A stretch of DNA of 64,000 nucleotides from an uncultured Eubacteriales bacterium (GTDB lineage: Bacteria > Bacillota > Clostridia > Oscillospirales > Oscillospiraceae). Positions 17,171 through 25,390 of this stretch are shown here, piece after piece; the stretch's first letter is position 1; each line of letters begins with the position of its first letter. The stretch spans positions 1-64,000 of the forward strand of contig USLX01000001.1 in the NCBI GenBank assembly GCA_900555665.1. The letters run 5' to 3'. A model generated the notes under the pieces. The model was not told where the DNA came from. It did not search any database and saw nothing but the letters and a program-made list of their open reading frames with translations. The position numbers were made by a program, and so were the translations under genes.

Positions 17171-19381
17171 ATGAAGATCATACATTTGATATCCGGCGGC
17201 GACGTCGGCGGTGCGAAAACGCATGTACTCTCGCTGCTGCAGGGCTTGGGAAAGACGCAGACGGTGCGGCTGGTCTGCTTTATGGAAGGCCCGTTTGCCG
17301 AGGAGGCACGCGGGCTCGGGATCGATACGCTGGTGATGGAGCGCGGCGTGGCCGCGAGCGTCCGGGCGCTGGCGCGGATGATCGAGGAAGAGCAGTTTGA
17401 GATTGTCCACTGCCACGGTGCACGGGCCAATCTGACGGGCGCAATTTTGCGGCGGACGATCCATGTGCCGATTGTGACGACCGTCCACAGCGACTACCGG
17501 CTCGACTATCTGGGCCGCCCGCTGCACCGGCTGACGTTCGGCACGATCAACACGCTGGCGCTGCGCTGCTTTGACTATCACATCGGTGTGTCGGACGCGG
17601 TGAGTCAGATGCTGATTGCCCGTGGCTTTGATCCGCAGACGATGTTTTCCATCTACAACGGCGTTGACTTTACGCCGCGGACACCCGCGATGGGGCGGGA
17701 GGAATATCTGCGCAGCCTCGGGCTGGCGGTTGGGGAGGAGACAGTCGTATTCGGGATTGCGGCGCGGCTGAATCCTGTGAAGGATGTGGCGACGCTGATC
17801 CGCGGCTTTGCCCACGCCGCAGAGAAAAACCCCAATATCCGCCTTGTGATCGCGGGAGACGGCGAGGAACGGGCCATGCTGGAGGCGCTCGCAGCCGAGC
17901 GATGCCCGAAGGGGAGCTATGTGTTTGCCGGCTGGGTAACCGATATGGACAGCTTTTACAACGCGCTGGACGTCAATACGCTGACATCCATCTCCGAGAC
18001 GTTCCCATACGCGATCACCGAGGGCGCGCGGATGCACTGCGCGACAATTGCCTCCGATGTCGGCGGAATTCCCTATATTATCGAGCACGGCGTCACGGGG
18101 CTGCTCTTCCAGCCTCAGGACGACGCGGCGCTCGGCGAAGAGATTGCGAGGCTGGCCGCAAGCCGGGAGATGCGGGAGCGGCTGCGGGAAAATCTCTACG
18201 AAAAGGCGTCACGCGAGTTTTCCGTGGAGGCCACGGTCGGCAAACAGATCGAGATCTACCAGACAATCCTGCGCCGCACGGCGCGGGCAAAGGCAAAGCG
18301 GCGCGGCGTGATGATCTGCGGGGCCTATGGCAAGGGCAACGCAGGGGACGACGCCATTTTGAAGGCCATTCTGGCCCAGCTGCGCCATATTGATTCGGAC
18401 ATGCCCATCCATGTCCTCTCGCACAACCCGAAGCAGACGCGGCTGCGATATCATGTCGGCTCTGTCCACGCCTTCAATCCGTTCGCCTTCCTGCCCATCC
18501 TGCGCCGGACGAAGCTGTTTCTCTCCGGCGGCGGGAGCCTCATTCAGGACGAGACAAGCACGCGGAGCCTGCACTATTATCTTATGAGCATCCGCCTGGC
18601 CAAGCACTGCGGCAACAAAGTCCTCATGTACGGCTGCGGCATCGGGCCGGTGCATTCCGCGTCCAATCGTCGTCACGCGGCCAAGGTCATCAACCGCTGT
18701 GTCGACGCCATCACGCTGCGCGAGGATCTTTCGGCCGAAGAGCTGCGGAGCATGGGCGTGACGAAGCCCGAGATCCACGTCACGGCAGATCCGGCGCTGC
18801 TCCTCCGGCCGGGGACAGACGGCGCAGTGGAGAGCTTTTTGCTCAGTCAGGGGCTGGAGCCATCGGGAGCCTACGCCCTGTTCGTGCTGCGGCCCTGGCA
18901 TGAGTTTGCGCAGAAGCGGCAGAGCTTTGTCGAGGCTGCGTCCTATGTCCGGGAACGGTATGGCCTGACGCCGGTGTTCTTTGCGCTGGAGCCGGGGCGC
19001 GACCTCGGTGTGACGCGGGAGGTGCTCGCGGCGCTTCCCGAGCCGGCCGTTTTGCTGCCGACCCCGGAGGATGAGACGCTGATCATCGGTATGATGAAAA
19101 AAATGCGCCTTGTTGTCTCCATGCGGCTGCACACGCTGATTTTCGCATCCAGCGTGGGCGCACCGCTCGTTGCAGTGTCGTATGACCCGAAGGTGACAGG
19201 CTTCATGCGCTACATCGGGCAGCGGCACTGTGTGGAATTTGACACGCTGACGGCGGAGGGCCTGAAGGCGCAGATCGACGCGGCCCTCACTGTGCCCGAA
19301 CGTTATGACGTCGGCCATCTGCGCGCGCTGGCGGAGGAAAACGAGCACATTGCGCGCCGCCTTTTGGAGGGAACAACATGA
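17171..19381 (+). CDS. csaB: Fusion: GT4 glycosyltransferase + CsaB-type polysaccharide pyruvyl transferase
   Basis: 736 residues with two enzymes. Residues 1 to about 375 are a GT-B, family 4 glycosyltransferase (HLISGGDVGGAKTHVLSLL donor-side start; HCHGARAN; ITEGARMHCATIASDVGGIPYIIEHG near the nucleotide-sugar site). After a basic linker (RRTARAKAKRRG) residues 385-736 form a CsaB domain (GAYGKGNAGDDAILKAI, LSGGGSLIQDETS, SMRLHTLIFASSVGAPLVAVSYDPKVTGFM). CsaB adds ketal pyruvate to wall polysaccharide, the ligand of SLH domains. The fusion would couple sugar transfer and pyruvylation. It overlaps the next glycosyltransferase by 4 bp. Confidence 0.9.
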   Translation: MKIIHLISGGDVGGAKTHVLSLLQGLGKTQTVRLVCFMEGPFAEEARGLGIDTLVMERGVAASVRALARMIEEEQFEIVHCHGARANLTGAILRRTIHVPIVTTVHSDYRLDYLGRPLHRLTFGTINTLALRCFDYHIGVSDAVSQMLIARGFDPQTMFSIYNGVDFTPRTPAMGREEYLRSLGLAVGEETVVFGIAARLNPVKDVATLIRGFAHAAEKNPNIRLVIAGDGEERAMLEALAAERCPKGSYVFAGWVTDMDSFYNALDVNTLTSISETFPYAITEGARMHCATIASDVGGIPYIIEHGVTGLLFQPQDDAALGEEIARLAASREMRERLRENLYEKASREFSVEATVGKQIEIYQTILRRTARAKAKRRGVMICGAYGKGNAGDDAILKAILAQLRHIDSDMPIHVLSHNPKQTRLRYHVGSVHAFNPFAFLPILRRTKLFLSGGGSLIQDETSTRSLHYYLMSIRLAKHCGNKVLMYGCGIGPVHSASNRRHAAKVINRCVDAITLREDLSAEELRSMGVTKPEIHVTADPALLLRPGTDGAVESFLLSQGLEPSGAYALFVLRPWHEFAQKRQSFVEAASYVRERYGLTPVFFALEPGRDLGVTREVLAALPEPAVLLPTPEDETLIIGMMKKMRLVVSMRLHTLIFASSVGAPLVAVSYDPKVTGFMRYIGQRHCVEFDTLTAEGLKAQIDAALTVPERYDVGHLRALAEENEHIARRLLEGTT

Positions 19382-20526
19382 GACAGATTGTTTGCCTGGC
19401 CACGTCGCCGTGGTACCCGATCCCGACTCGCAAGCAGCAGGTCATGAGCCGCATCCCGGACGCGGAAATTCTGTATTTCGACCCATCCGCGACCGTCATC
19501 GCGCCGCTGCGCGACAAGCACGCGAAGCCGCTGATGACGAAATATAAAGAGGCACCGGTGCATCCACAGGAGAACATCACGGTCTATTCGCTGCCGCCGG
19601 TGCTGCCGTTCTTTTACAAGAAGCGGGCGATCAATCGCATCAATCAGAAAAAGATCGCGAAATTTATCCGCGAAAAAATGGCCGAGCACGGGTTTGAAAA
19701 CCCGGTGCTCTGGGTGTATTCGCCGGTGACGGTCGACCTGGTCGACCTTGTGCCGCACAGCGCCCTCGTCTACGACTGTGTCGACCGGCACTCTGCCTAC
19801 GGTGGGCTGATGGATCCGGCGTTGGTGGACGCGATGGAGCTGGAGCTGGCAGGGAAGACGGATATGACGTTTGCAACCGCCCAGGCGCTGGCAGAGCGGC
19901 TGCGCGCGGCGCAGCCGAAGACGCGCTTCATCCCGAACGGTGCGAACTTTGAGCGCTTCGCCGAGGCGGCGAAGATGCAGCCCGTGCCGGAGGATTTGTG
20001 GGACATTCCGCATCCGCTGTTCGGCTTCGTCGGCGCGCTGCAAAGCTGCATCGAATATGATTTCGTGGAACAGGCGGCAAAAGACCGGCCGGACTGGCAC
20101 TTCGTCTGGATCGGGAAAGAGAAGCCGGGCGTCGACCTTTCTGCGCTGCGCGCCATGCCGAATAACCACTTCCTTGGCATGAAGCCGAACGAGCAGCTGC
20201 CGCAGTATTTGGCACACTTTGATGCCTGTTTGAACCTGTTTGCGAAGAGCGATTTGAGCAAGGATGTCAGTCCGCTGAAATTCTATGAATATCTCGCGAC
20301 GGGGCGGCCCATCGTCTCCACGCGGCAGCCGGATCAGATTTTGCAGTATGCGCCGCTCATCCACATCGCGGACGACGCGGCGGGCTTTGAAGCAGCCTGC
20401 GAGGCGGCGCTTTGTGACACACAGCCGGAGCGCACGGCACTCCGCATCGAAGAGGGCCGCAAAAGCTCATGGGACGCGCGCGTGGAAGAACTGTGCGCTG
20501 TGCTCACGGAGCAGGGGATTTTCTGA
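19378..20526 (+). CDS. TuaH-like glycosyltransferase
   Basis: 382 residues, coupled to the csaB fusion through ATGA. A GT-B fold transferase: N-terminal half with LVYDCVDRHSAYGG (the 'YDCVDD' motif of TuaH-type teichuronic acid transferases), then FIPNGANFERF and the C-terminal nucleotide-sugar region (PLKFYEYLATGRPIVSTRQPD). It likely adds a sugar to the same cell-wall polysaccharide as its partner gene. Exact sugar cannot be inferred. Confidence 0.82.
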   Translation: MRQIVCLATSPWYPIPTRKQQVMSRIPDAEILYFDPSATVIAPLRDKHAKPLMTKYKEAPVHPQENITVYSLPPVLPFFYKKRAINRINQKKIAKFIREKMAEHGFENPVLWVYSPVTVDLVDLVPHSALVYDCVDRHSAYGGLMDPALVDAMELELAGKTDMTFATAQALAERLRAAQPKTRFIPNGANFERFAEAAKMQPVPEDLWDIPHPLFGFVGALQSCIEYDFVEQAAKDRPDWHFVWIGKEKPGVDLSALRAMPNNHFLGMKPNEQLPQYLAHFDACLNLFAKSDLSKDVSPLKFYEYLATGRPIVSTRQPDQILQYAPLIHIADDAAGFEAACEAALCDTQPERTALRIEEGRKSSWDARVEELCAVLTEQGIF

Positions 20527-20547
20527 GCGGGAAAAACAGAAATAAAA

Positions 20548-20640
20548 GGCCCCCTCTACCAAGAGGGGGCTGGCCGAGCAAAGCGAGGCCTTGCCCTGCA
20601 TCATACCGCAGGGTATGCCGGGCGCGCGTTCCTTACGCGC
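20548..20640. repeat. Palindromic repeat modules (site 4 of 8)
   Basis: CCCCCTCTACCAAGAGGGGG, GGCCGAGCAAAGCGAGGCC, then CCTGCATCATACCGCAGG and GGGCGCGCGTTCCTTACGCG. The last ~60 bp are nearly identical to 26950-27010. Confidence 0.65.
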
Positions 20641-20693
20641 CCGGCTGGGCGAGTTTGAAAAAACGTCTTCCCCTGATCGCCTTCGGCGATCAT

Positions 20694-20719
20694 CCCCTCT
20701 CTTCGCAGAGGGGCTTTTT
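20694..20719 (+). terminator. Terminator after the csaB-tuaH pair
   Basis: CCCCTCT-CTTCGC-AGAGGGG followed by CTTTTT. A second stem, GCCGCTGC-TTTT-GGCAGCGGC with TCTTTT, follows immediately and could act as back-up. Confidence 0.65.
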
Positions 20720-20749
20720 CGCCGCTGCTTTTGGCAGCGGCTCTTTTGC

Positions 20750-21592
20750 TTATGTGGCAGTCTTGGCGCAGCCGGTGCAGCTGTCCTTGGCTGGGATGCA
20801 GGAATCGGCCTTGCTGGGGAAGAAGGCGTCCATCGGGAATTCGATCTGGCCGAAGACCTCGCAGGGCGATTCGGAGCTGGAGCTGCCAACATTTTTGCAG
20901 GTTTTTGTCGGGATGCAGTAATCGAACGTCGGGATGAGCAGCTGCGTGCTGCGCTCGAGCCGGGCGATGGAAAACTGGCCGATGGTGACAAGCAGGCGCT
21001 TGCATTCGCCGTCGAGCACGAGCTGGTCTTCGAAGCAGCCCAGGATCGCCTCCGGGATATTCGGTACAGAGGGGCAGCAATTGCAGGAGCAAACTTCCTG
21101 CACGCGCGAGCCAAGGATCATCGGGTCGACAACTTCGACGATGGCCTCGGGGACGTTGCCGGCCTGGATGGCCTGCTTGCAGAGGCAGCTGACGCCGCTG
21201 CGGCTGGAAAAGCTCCGCGCACTCGTCTCACCGCCAAACATCACAAGCCGCTTGGAGAAGATGGAAAGGCCTGTAACGGTTGACGGACGGCCGCCGGAGG
21301 CGGAGGCGTCGGCGATGACACGGTAATAGAATGTGAGGTCGACTGTATAATAGCCAGTGGAGTAGGGGACGGTCTCGACATGGACGTCGACGTGGAGCAG
21401 CTCGACATAGCGGGCCTTGGCGCTGACGGCGCAGTCGAGCGACTGCTGCGAGGGGACGGTTAAGTACACCTGAAGATCTTCGATGCAGTCTTTCGCCAGA
21501 CAGCTGTCGCTGATCTTGTCGGTATGGACGCAGACGGCCTCGCGGATGCCGCGCAGATCACAGGCCGTTCCGGCCTGAGTGGTATCGGACAT
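20750..21592 (-). CDS. Conserved cysteine-rich protein, function unknown
   Basis: 280 residues with 19 cysteines, spread as single Cys, CxC (SCLCK; CSCNCC) and a C-terminal set (DSCIPAKDSCTGC). No signal peptide, no membrane helix. The middle (YSTGYYTVDLTFYYRVIADASASGG, GLSIFSKRLVMFGGE) is beta-rich and hydrophobic, as in self-assembling coat-type proteins. The start has a GGAGG-type site (TTAGGAGGTTATCAGA). Cysteine-rich, signal-less proteins in sporeformers are often spore coat/exosporium parts cross-linked by disulfides; that role is inference from composition only. Convergent with tuaH. Confidence 0.6.
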   Translation of the reverse strand: MSDTTQAGTACDLRGIREAVCVHTDKISDSCLAKDCIEDLQVYLTVPSQQSLDCAVSAKARYVELLHVDVHVETVPYSTGYYTVDLTFYYRVIADASASGGRPSTVTGLSIFSKRLVMFGGETSARSFSSRSGVSCLCKQAIQAGNVPEAIVEVVDPMILGSRVQEVCSCNCCPSVPNIPEAILGCFEDQLVLDGECKRLLVTIGQFSIARLERSTQLLIPTFDYCIPTKTCKNVGSSSSESPCEVFGQIEFPMDAFFPSKADSCIPAKDSCTGCAKTAT

Positions 21593-21631
21593 TCTGATAA
21601 CCTCCTAACATGATGATAAAGTCAACATTCG

Positions 21632-21796
21632 TAGGGTGTATTCTTCCAACTCCCAATGTGACCGGCAGCGAGGAATGTTTGCGCTGAGCAAGACATTTTT
21701 TCGCAGGAATCCTGACGTATTTCAAGGAAAAATGACGCGGCGCAGCGTGAAAAGGCCCGCTTTCCGGGTGCGGCGGGAGTTTTTAGATACACCCTG
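21632..21796 (-). repeat. ~160-bp imperfect-hairpin element, copy 1
   Basis: Ends in TAGGGTGTATTCTTCCAAC and GATACACCCT. Internal blocks ACCGGCAGCGAGGAAT, GCGCTGAGCAAGACATTTTT, GCAGGAATCCTGACGTATTTC and AAGGAAAAATGACG are shared with copies 2 and 3; relative to them copy 1 is inverted. Left and right halves are largely complementary, giving one long hairpin. No open reading frame of its own. Confidence 0.8.
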
Positions 21797-21882
21797 GGAT
21801 GCTGAGGCTTTCATAACAGTTTATGCCGGAGGGAGAAAATGTGAAACCGGGGCGGGGGAGGGCGGCTTTTTCCGGGAAATCA

Positions 21883-21911
21883 TGGACAAATTGGAGGCTT
21901 TGTGCTATGAT
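21883..21911 (+). promoter_or_regulatory. Promoter of the tagA-tmk group
   Basis: -35 TGGACA (21883-21888), 17-bp spacer, -10 TATGAT (21906-21911), 36 bp before the transferase start. Confidence 0.6.
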
Positions 21912-21946
21912 GAAACCATCAATCTAAACTGGCGGGGTATGCGCAG

Positions 21947-22666
21947 ATGAAACAGGACGTGCTGGGGCTGCAATTTGACAATGTGACGATGGATGAGGCG
22001 GTGGCGCGGGCTGCGGCGCTGCTGGAGTCGCCCGGTGCGTCGGTCGTCGTCACGCCGAACGCTGAAATCGGCTATGAGGCGCTGCACGACGAAGCGTTTC
22101 GCGCGCTGCTCAATGGCGCGGATCTGATGCTGCCGGATGGCGCAGGTGTCGTCCTCGCGGCGAAGCTGCGGCATACGCCGCTGAAGCAGAAGGTCGCGGG
22201 CGTGGACTTTGCGGACCGGCTGCTCGGCGTGCTGGTCGAGACGGGAAAGACGCTGTATCTGCTTGGCGGCAAGCCGGGCGTCGCGGAGCTGGCTGCCGGG
22301 AAGTTGGTGGAACGGCACCCGGGCCTCACAATCTGCGGGACGGCGGACGGCTATTTCAAAGACGAGGGGCCGGTCGTGGAGAAGATCAACGCGGCGAAGC
22401 CCGATGTGCTGTTCGTCTGTGTCGGCGCGCCGAAGCAGGAGCTTTTCATGCAGGCGCATAAGGCCGAGCTGAACGTGCGGCTGATGGCGGGCCTCGGCGG
22501 TTCGCTGGATGCCTTCGCGGGCACGGTGAAACGCGCACCGAAGTGGATGATCCGCTGCAACCTCGAATGGCTCTATCGTCTGATTAAAGAGCCGAAGCGC
22601 TTCGGGCGCATGCTGCGCCTGCCGAAGTATCTCTGGGCGGCGGTGACGGTGCGGACTAAAGGATGA
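21947..22666 (+). CDS. WecG/TagA/CpsF family glycosyltransferase
   Basis: 239 residues. Family landmarks: VTPNAEIGYEALHD, LLPDGAGVVLAAK, KVAGVDF, LYLLGGKPGVAELAA, FVCVGAPKQELFM and GLGGSLDAFAGTVKRAP. TagA-type enzymes transfer N-acetylmannosamine from UDP-ManNAc to undecaprenyl-PP-GlcNAc, the second step of wall polymer linkage-unit synthesis, at the cytoplasmic membrane face. Placement after the csaB/tuaH genes supports a role in the same wall polymer. Its stop overlaps the tmk start (ATGA). Confidence 0.9.
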   Translation: MKQDVLGLQFDNVTMDEAVARAAALLESPGASVVVTPNAEIGYEALHDEAFRALLNGADLMLPDGAGVVLAAKLRHTPLKQKVAGVDFADRLLGVLVETGKTLYLLGGKPGVAELAAGKLVERHPGLTICGTADGYFKDEGPVVEKINAAKPDVLFVCVGAPKQELFMQAHKAELNVRLMAGLGGSLDAFAGTVKRAPKWMIRCNLEWLYRLIKEPKRFGRMLRLPKYLWAAVTVRTKG

Positions 22667-23340
22667 AGCAAATGGGAAAACTGATCGTATTTGAAGGAAC
22701 GGACGGAAGCGGCAAGTCCACACAGTTCGAACTGCTGGCCAAACGGCTTGAGGCGGAAGGGGAGGCGTTTCACCGGCTCCGCTTCCCACAGTATTCAGAG
22801 CCGTCCTCTGCGCTGATCCGGATGTACCTCGGCGGCGCGTTCGGTGAGGATCCGGAGGCGGTGAATGCCTACGCCGCGTCGACGTTTTACGCAGTCGACC
22901 GCTATGCGTCCTATCAGTGTGTGTGGAAGGACTATTATCAGGGCGGTGGGCTCGTCGTGTCGGACCGGTATACGACGTCGAACGCCGTGCACCAGGGCAG
23001 CAAGGTTCCGGAAGGGGAGCGGGCGGAATTCTTCCGCTGGCTCTATGATTTGGAATATGACCGGATGGGCCTGCCGCGGCCGGATCTGGTGGTGCTGCTG
23101 GACATGCCGGTGGAGCTGAGCGAACAGCTGATGCGAAAGCGCGAGCAGAGCACCGGCACGCATGCCGACATCCATGAGCGCGACGAGGCGTATCTGAAAA
23201 AATGCCACGAGGCGGCGCTGCACGCGGCTGCGTATTACGGCTGGCGGACGGTCTCCTGTGCGAAGGACGGAGCCATCCGCAGTGTGGAAGAAATTCACGA
23301 AGAAGTTTATGCAATTGTAAAATCGTGTTTGGAGGATTAA
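22663..23340 (+). CDS. tmk: Thymidylate kinase
   Basis: 225 residues. Phosphorylates dTMP to dTDP for DNA synthesis. Walker A FEGTDGSGKST lies at 10-20; the DRY motif appears in SDRYTTSNAVHQGSK; LDMPVEL precedes a lid region (RKREQSTGTHADIHERD). Coupled to the preceding transferase; an alternative ATG (MGKLIVFEG) three codons in is equally plausible. dTDP also feeds dTDP-sugar synthesis, but no such genes are here. Confidence 0.93.
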   Translation: MKQMGKLIVFEGTDGSGKSTQFELLAKRLEAEGEAFHRLRFPQYSEPSSALIRMYLGGAFGEDPEAVNAYAASTFYAVDRYASYQCVWKDYYQGGGLVVSDRYTTSNAVHQGSKVPEGERAEFFRWLYDLEYDRMGLPRPDLVVLLDMPVELSEQLMRKREQSTGTHADIHERDEAYLKKCHEAALHAAAYYGWRTVSCAKDGAIRSVEEIHEEVYAIVKSCLED

Positions 23341-23343
23341 ATT

Positions 23344-23886
23344 ATGGTATACATCATTCTGGGCAAGGGCTTTGAGCCGGTCGAGGCTGTGGTACCGTGT
23401 GACATTCTGCGCCGGGGCGGTGTGGAGGTTCGCTTCGCGGGAATCGGCGGAAAGACGATCACCGGCGGCCACGGCATTGCCGTGGAGGCGGACTGCACCG
23501 TGGAGGAGATCGACGAAGAGAAGCTGGAAATGGTCGTCTTACCGGGCGGACTCGGCGGCGTGGAGAGCATTCTCGGCTGCCGGACGGCGCTGGACGTGGT
23601 AAAGCGCGCGTGGGACGGCGGCAAATATGTCGCCGCGATCTGCGCCGGGCCGACGGTGCTGGCAAAGCTCGGCATCACGGCGGGGCATCGGGCGACCTGC
23701 TATCCCGGCTGCGAGGCGCAGATGCCGGGAACGAACTATACCCCCGTGCCCGCACAGCAAGACGGGAAGCTCATCACCGGCCAGGCGCCGGGGGCGTCGT
23801 TTGCCTTCGGTTTCCGGCTCCTGAGCGCACTTCGCGGCGAAAAAACGGCGGCGGAGGTCGCAGAAGGCATGGTTATGTGCGGCTGA
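23344..23886 (+). CDS. DJ-1/PfpI family protein (YajL/ThiJ type)
   Basis: 180 residues, 3 bp after tmk. Class-I glutamine-amidotransferase-like fold: conserved glutamate in GFEPVEA, VLPGG, and the nucleophile elbow AAICAGPTVLAK with its cysteine. Members have been described as deglycases, glyoxalases or redox chaperones; the activity of this one is not predictable. Read in one strand with tmk and mltG. Confidence 0.88.
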   Translation: MVYIILGKGFEPVEAVVPCDILRRGGVEVRFAGIGGKTITGGHGIAVEADCTVEEIDEEKLEMVVLPGGLGGVESILGCRTALDVVKRAWDGGKYVAAICAGPTVLAKLGITAGHRATCYPGCEAQMPGTNYTPVPAQQDGKLITGQAPGASFAFGFRLLSALRGEKTAAEVAEGMVMCG

Positions 23887-23908
23887 GATCACGATAGCGG
23901 AGGGAACT

Positions 23909-25390
23909 ATGGCCGAACCTGAGAAAATGGAACACCCGGAAGAAAATTTGGACAATCTTTCGCTGGACGAGCTGCTGCGCGGCGCGCGGGAAGAAATTGC
24001 CCGCGTGGACGCGATGATGGGCACTAAGGCGCAGGCTCCGGAGACGGAGGATGCGGAAGACGCGGCGGAGGCGGCGCCGGAGCTGCCGGAAGCTGCGTTG
24101 AAGTCCGCCCCCTTCGAGCCGCAGCTGCCCGACGAGTACGCCGATCTGACCGTCGACGAGGAGCAGCCGGACGAGGAAGCGCCGCCGCGCGAACGGCTCC
24201 GGCTGCCGACAGGCGTGCGCGTGTTTGTATATGTCTGCTGCGTGCTGGCGGCGAGCGTGCTGCTGGCCATCGGGGTCTGGCGCTGCGCGGACGATATGCT
24301 GGCGCTGACGCGGGAGGACATTTCGGTGAACGTGACGGTGCCGGAAAACGCAACGATTGCGCAGATCGGCGCGGAGCTGAAGGAAAAGGGCCTCATCGAA
24401 TATGAATGGCTGTTCCGCTTTTATTGCTGGTTTTCCAAGGCGGAGCGGAAGATCGCCCCAGGCACCTATGAGCTGCGGGGCGTATACGACTATCATGCGC
24501 TTGTGAACGGTATGGTGCGCACGTCGGGCGACCGCGCAACGGCGACCGTGATGATCCCGGAGGGCTATGAGTGCGAGGATATCTTCGCATTGCTGGCGGA
24601 AAACGGCGTCTGCACGGTGGAGCAGCTGGAGGACGCGGCGGCAAATCACGAATATGACTATGCGTTCCTCGCCGATCTGCCCTATGGGCAGAAGAACCGG
24701 CTGGAGGGCTATCTCTTCCCGGACACCTATGAATTCTATGTTGATGACGATCCGGTGAACGTGCTGGATAAGTTCCTGCGGCGCTTTGACAGCAAGGTGA
24801 CGGAGGAGATGTATGCCGCCGTGGACGAGCTGAATGCGAAGCTGGCCGCGCAGATGGAGAAAAACGGCTTTACGGATCCGGAAATTGCCGCGGCAAAGCT
24901 CGACATGCACGACGTCATCATCGTTGCCTCGCTCATTGAGAAGGAGACGGCCAAGGCCTCGGAGAGCCCGAGCATCGCGTCGGTCATCTACAACCGGCTT
25001 TGCAGCAAGCTCTATCCCTGCCTTGAGATCGACGCGACCATTCAGTACGCGCTTGACGAGCGCAAGGAGGTTCTCTCCAACGCGGACAAGGGGATCATCA
25101 GCCCCTACAACACCTATAAAAATGCGGGCCTGCCCGCCGGGCCGATCTCCAACCCCGGTATTGCGTCCATCCGTGCGGCGCTCTATCCGGCGGAGACGGA
25201 TGATTATTTCTATGCACTGGGCAGCGATGGCGTCCACCACTTCTCGAAGACCTATTATGAGCACCAGGACTTCCTGGAGAGTCTGAAGGGCGATGGAAGC
25301 ACAGAGGCCGACGACACAGCGGATGACGCCGCGGATCAAAACAACGAGGAGGCTGCGCAGACCGATGATACTACGACGCCCACGCCCTGA
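23909..25390 (+). CDS. mltG: Endolytic murein transglycosylase
   Basis: 493 residues (start preceded by GGAGGGAACT). A long acidic cytoplasmic N-terminus (about 1-105), one membrane helix (about 107-130), then the YceG/MltG domain: PEGYECEDIF, LEGYLFPDTYEF, catalytic glutamate in ASLIEKET, and SPYNTYKNAGLPAGPISNPG. It cleaves nascent glycan strands to set their length during wall synthesis. An unusual Asp/Thr-rich tail follows residue 460. The N-terminal tail is longer than in E. coli MltG, as is common in Clostridia. Confidence 0.93.
   Translation: MAEPEKMEHPEENLDNLSLDELLRGAREEIARVDAMMGTKAQAPETEDAEDAAEAAPELPEAALKSAPFEPQLPDEYADLTVDEEQPDEEAPPRERLRLPTGVRVFVYVCCVLAASVLLAIGVWRCADDMLALTREDISVNVTVPENATIAQIGAELKEKGLIEYEWLFRFYCWFSKAERKIAPGTYELRGVYDYHALVNGMVRTSGDRATATVMIPEGYECEDIFALLAENGVCTVEQLEDAAANHEYDYAFLADLPYGQKNRLEGYLFPDTYEFYVDDDPVNVLDKFLRRFDSKVTEEMYAAVDELNAKLAAQMEKNGFTDPEIAAAKLDMHDVIIVASLIEKETAKASESPSIASVIYNRLCSKLYPCLEIDATIQYALDERKEVLSNADKGIISPYNTYKNAGLPAGPISNPGIASIRAALYPAETDDYFYALGSDGVHHFSKTYYEHQDFLESLKGDGSTEADDTADDAADQNNEEAAQTDDTTTPTP

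Noticed and set aside
23344..23886. 4-methyl-5-thiazole monophosphate synthase or a protease
   Set aside because: ThiJ/PfpI names are historical; the sequence shows only the DJ-1 fold and active Cys, so no specific activity is claimed.
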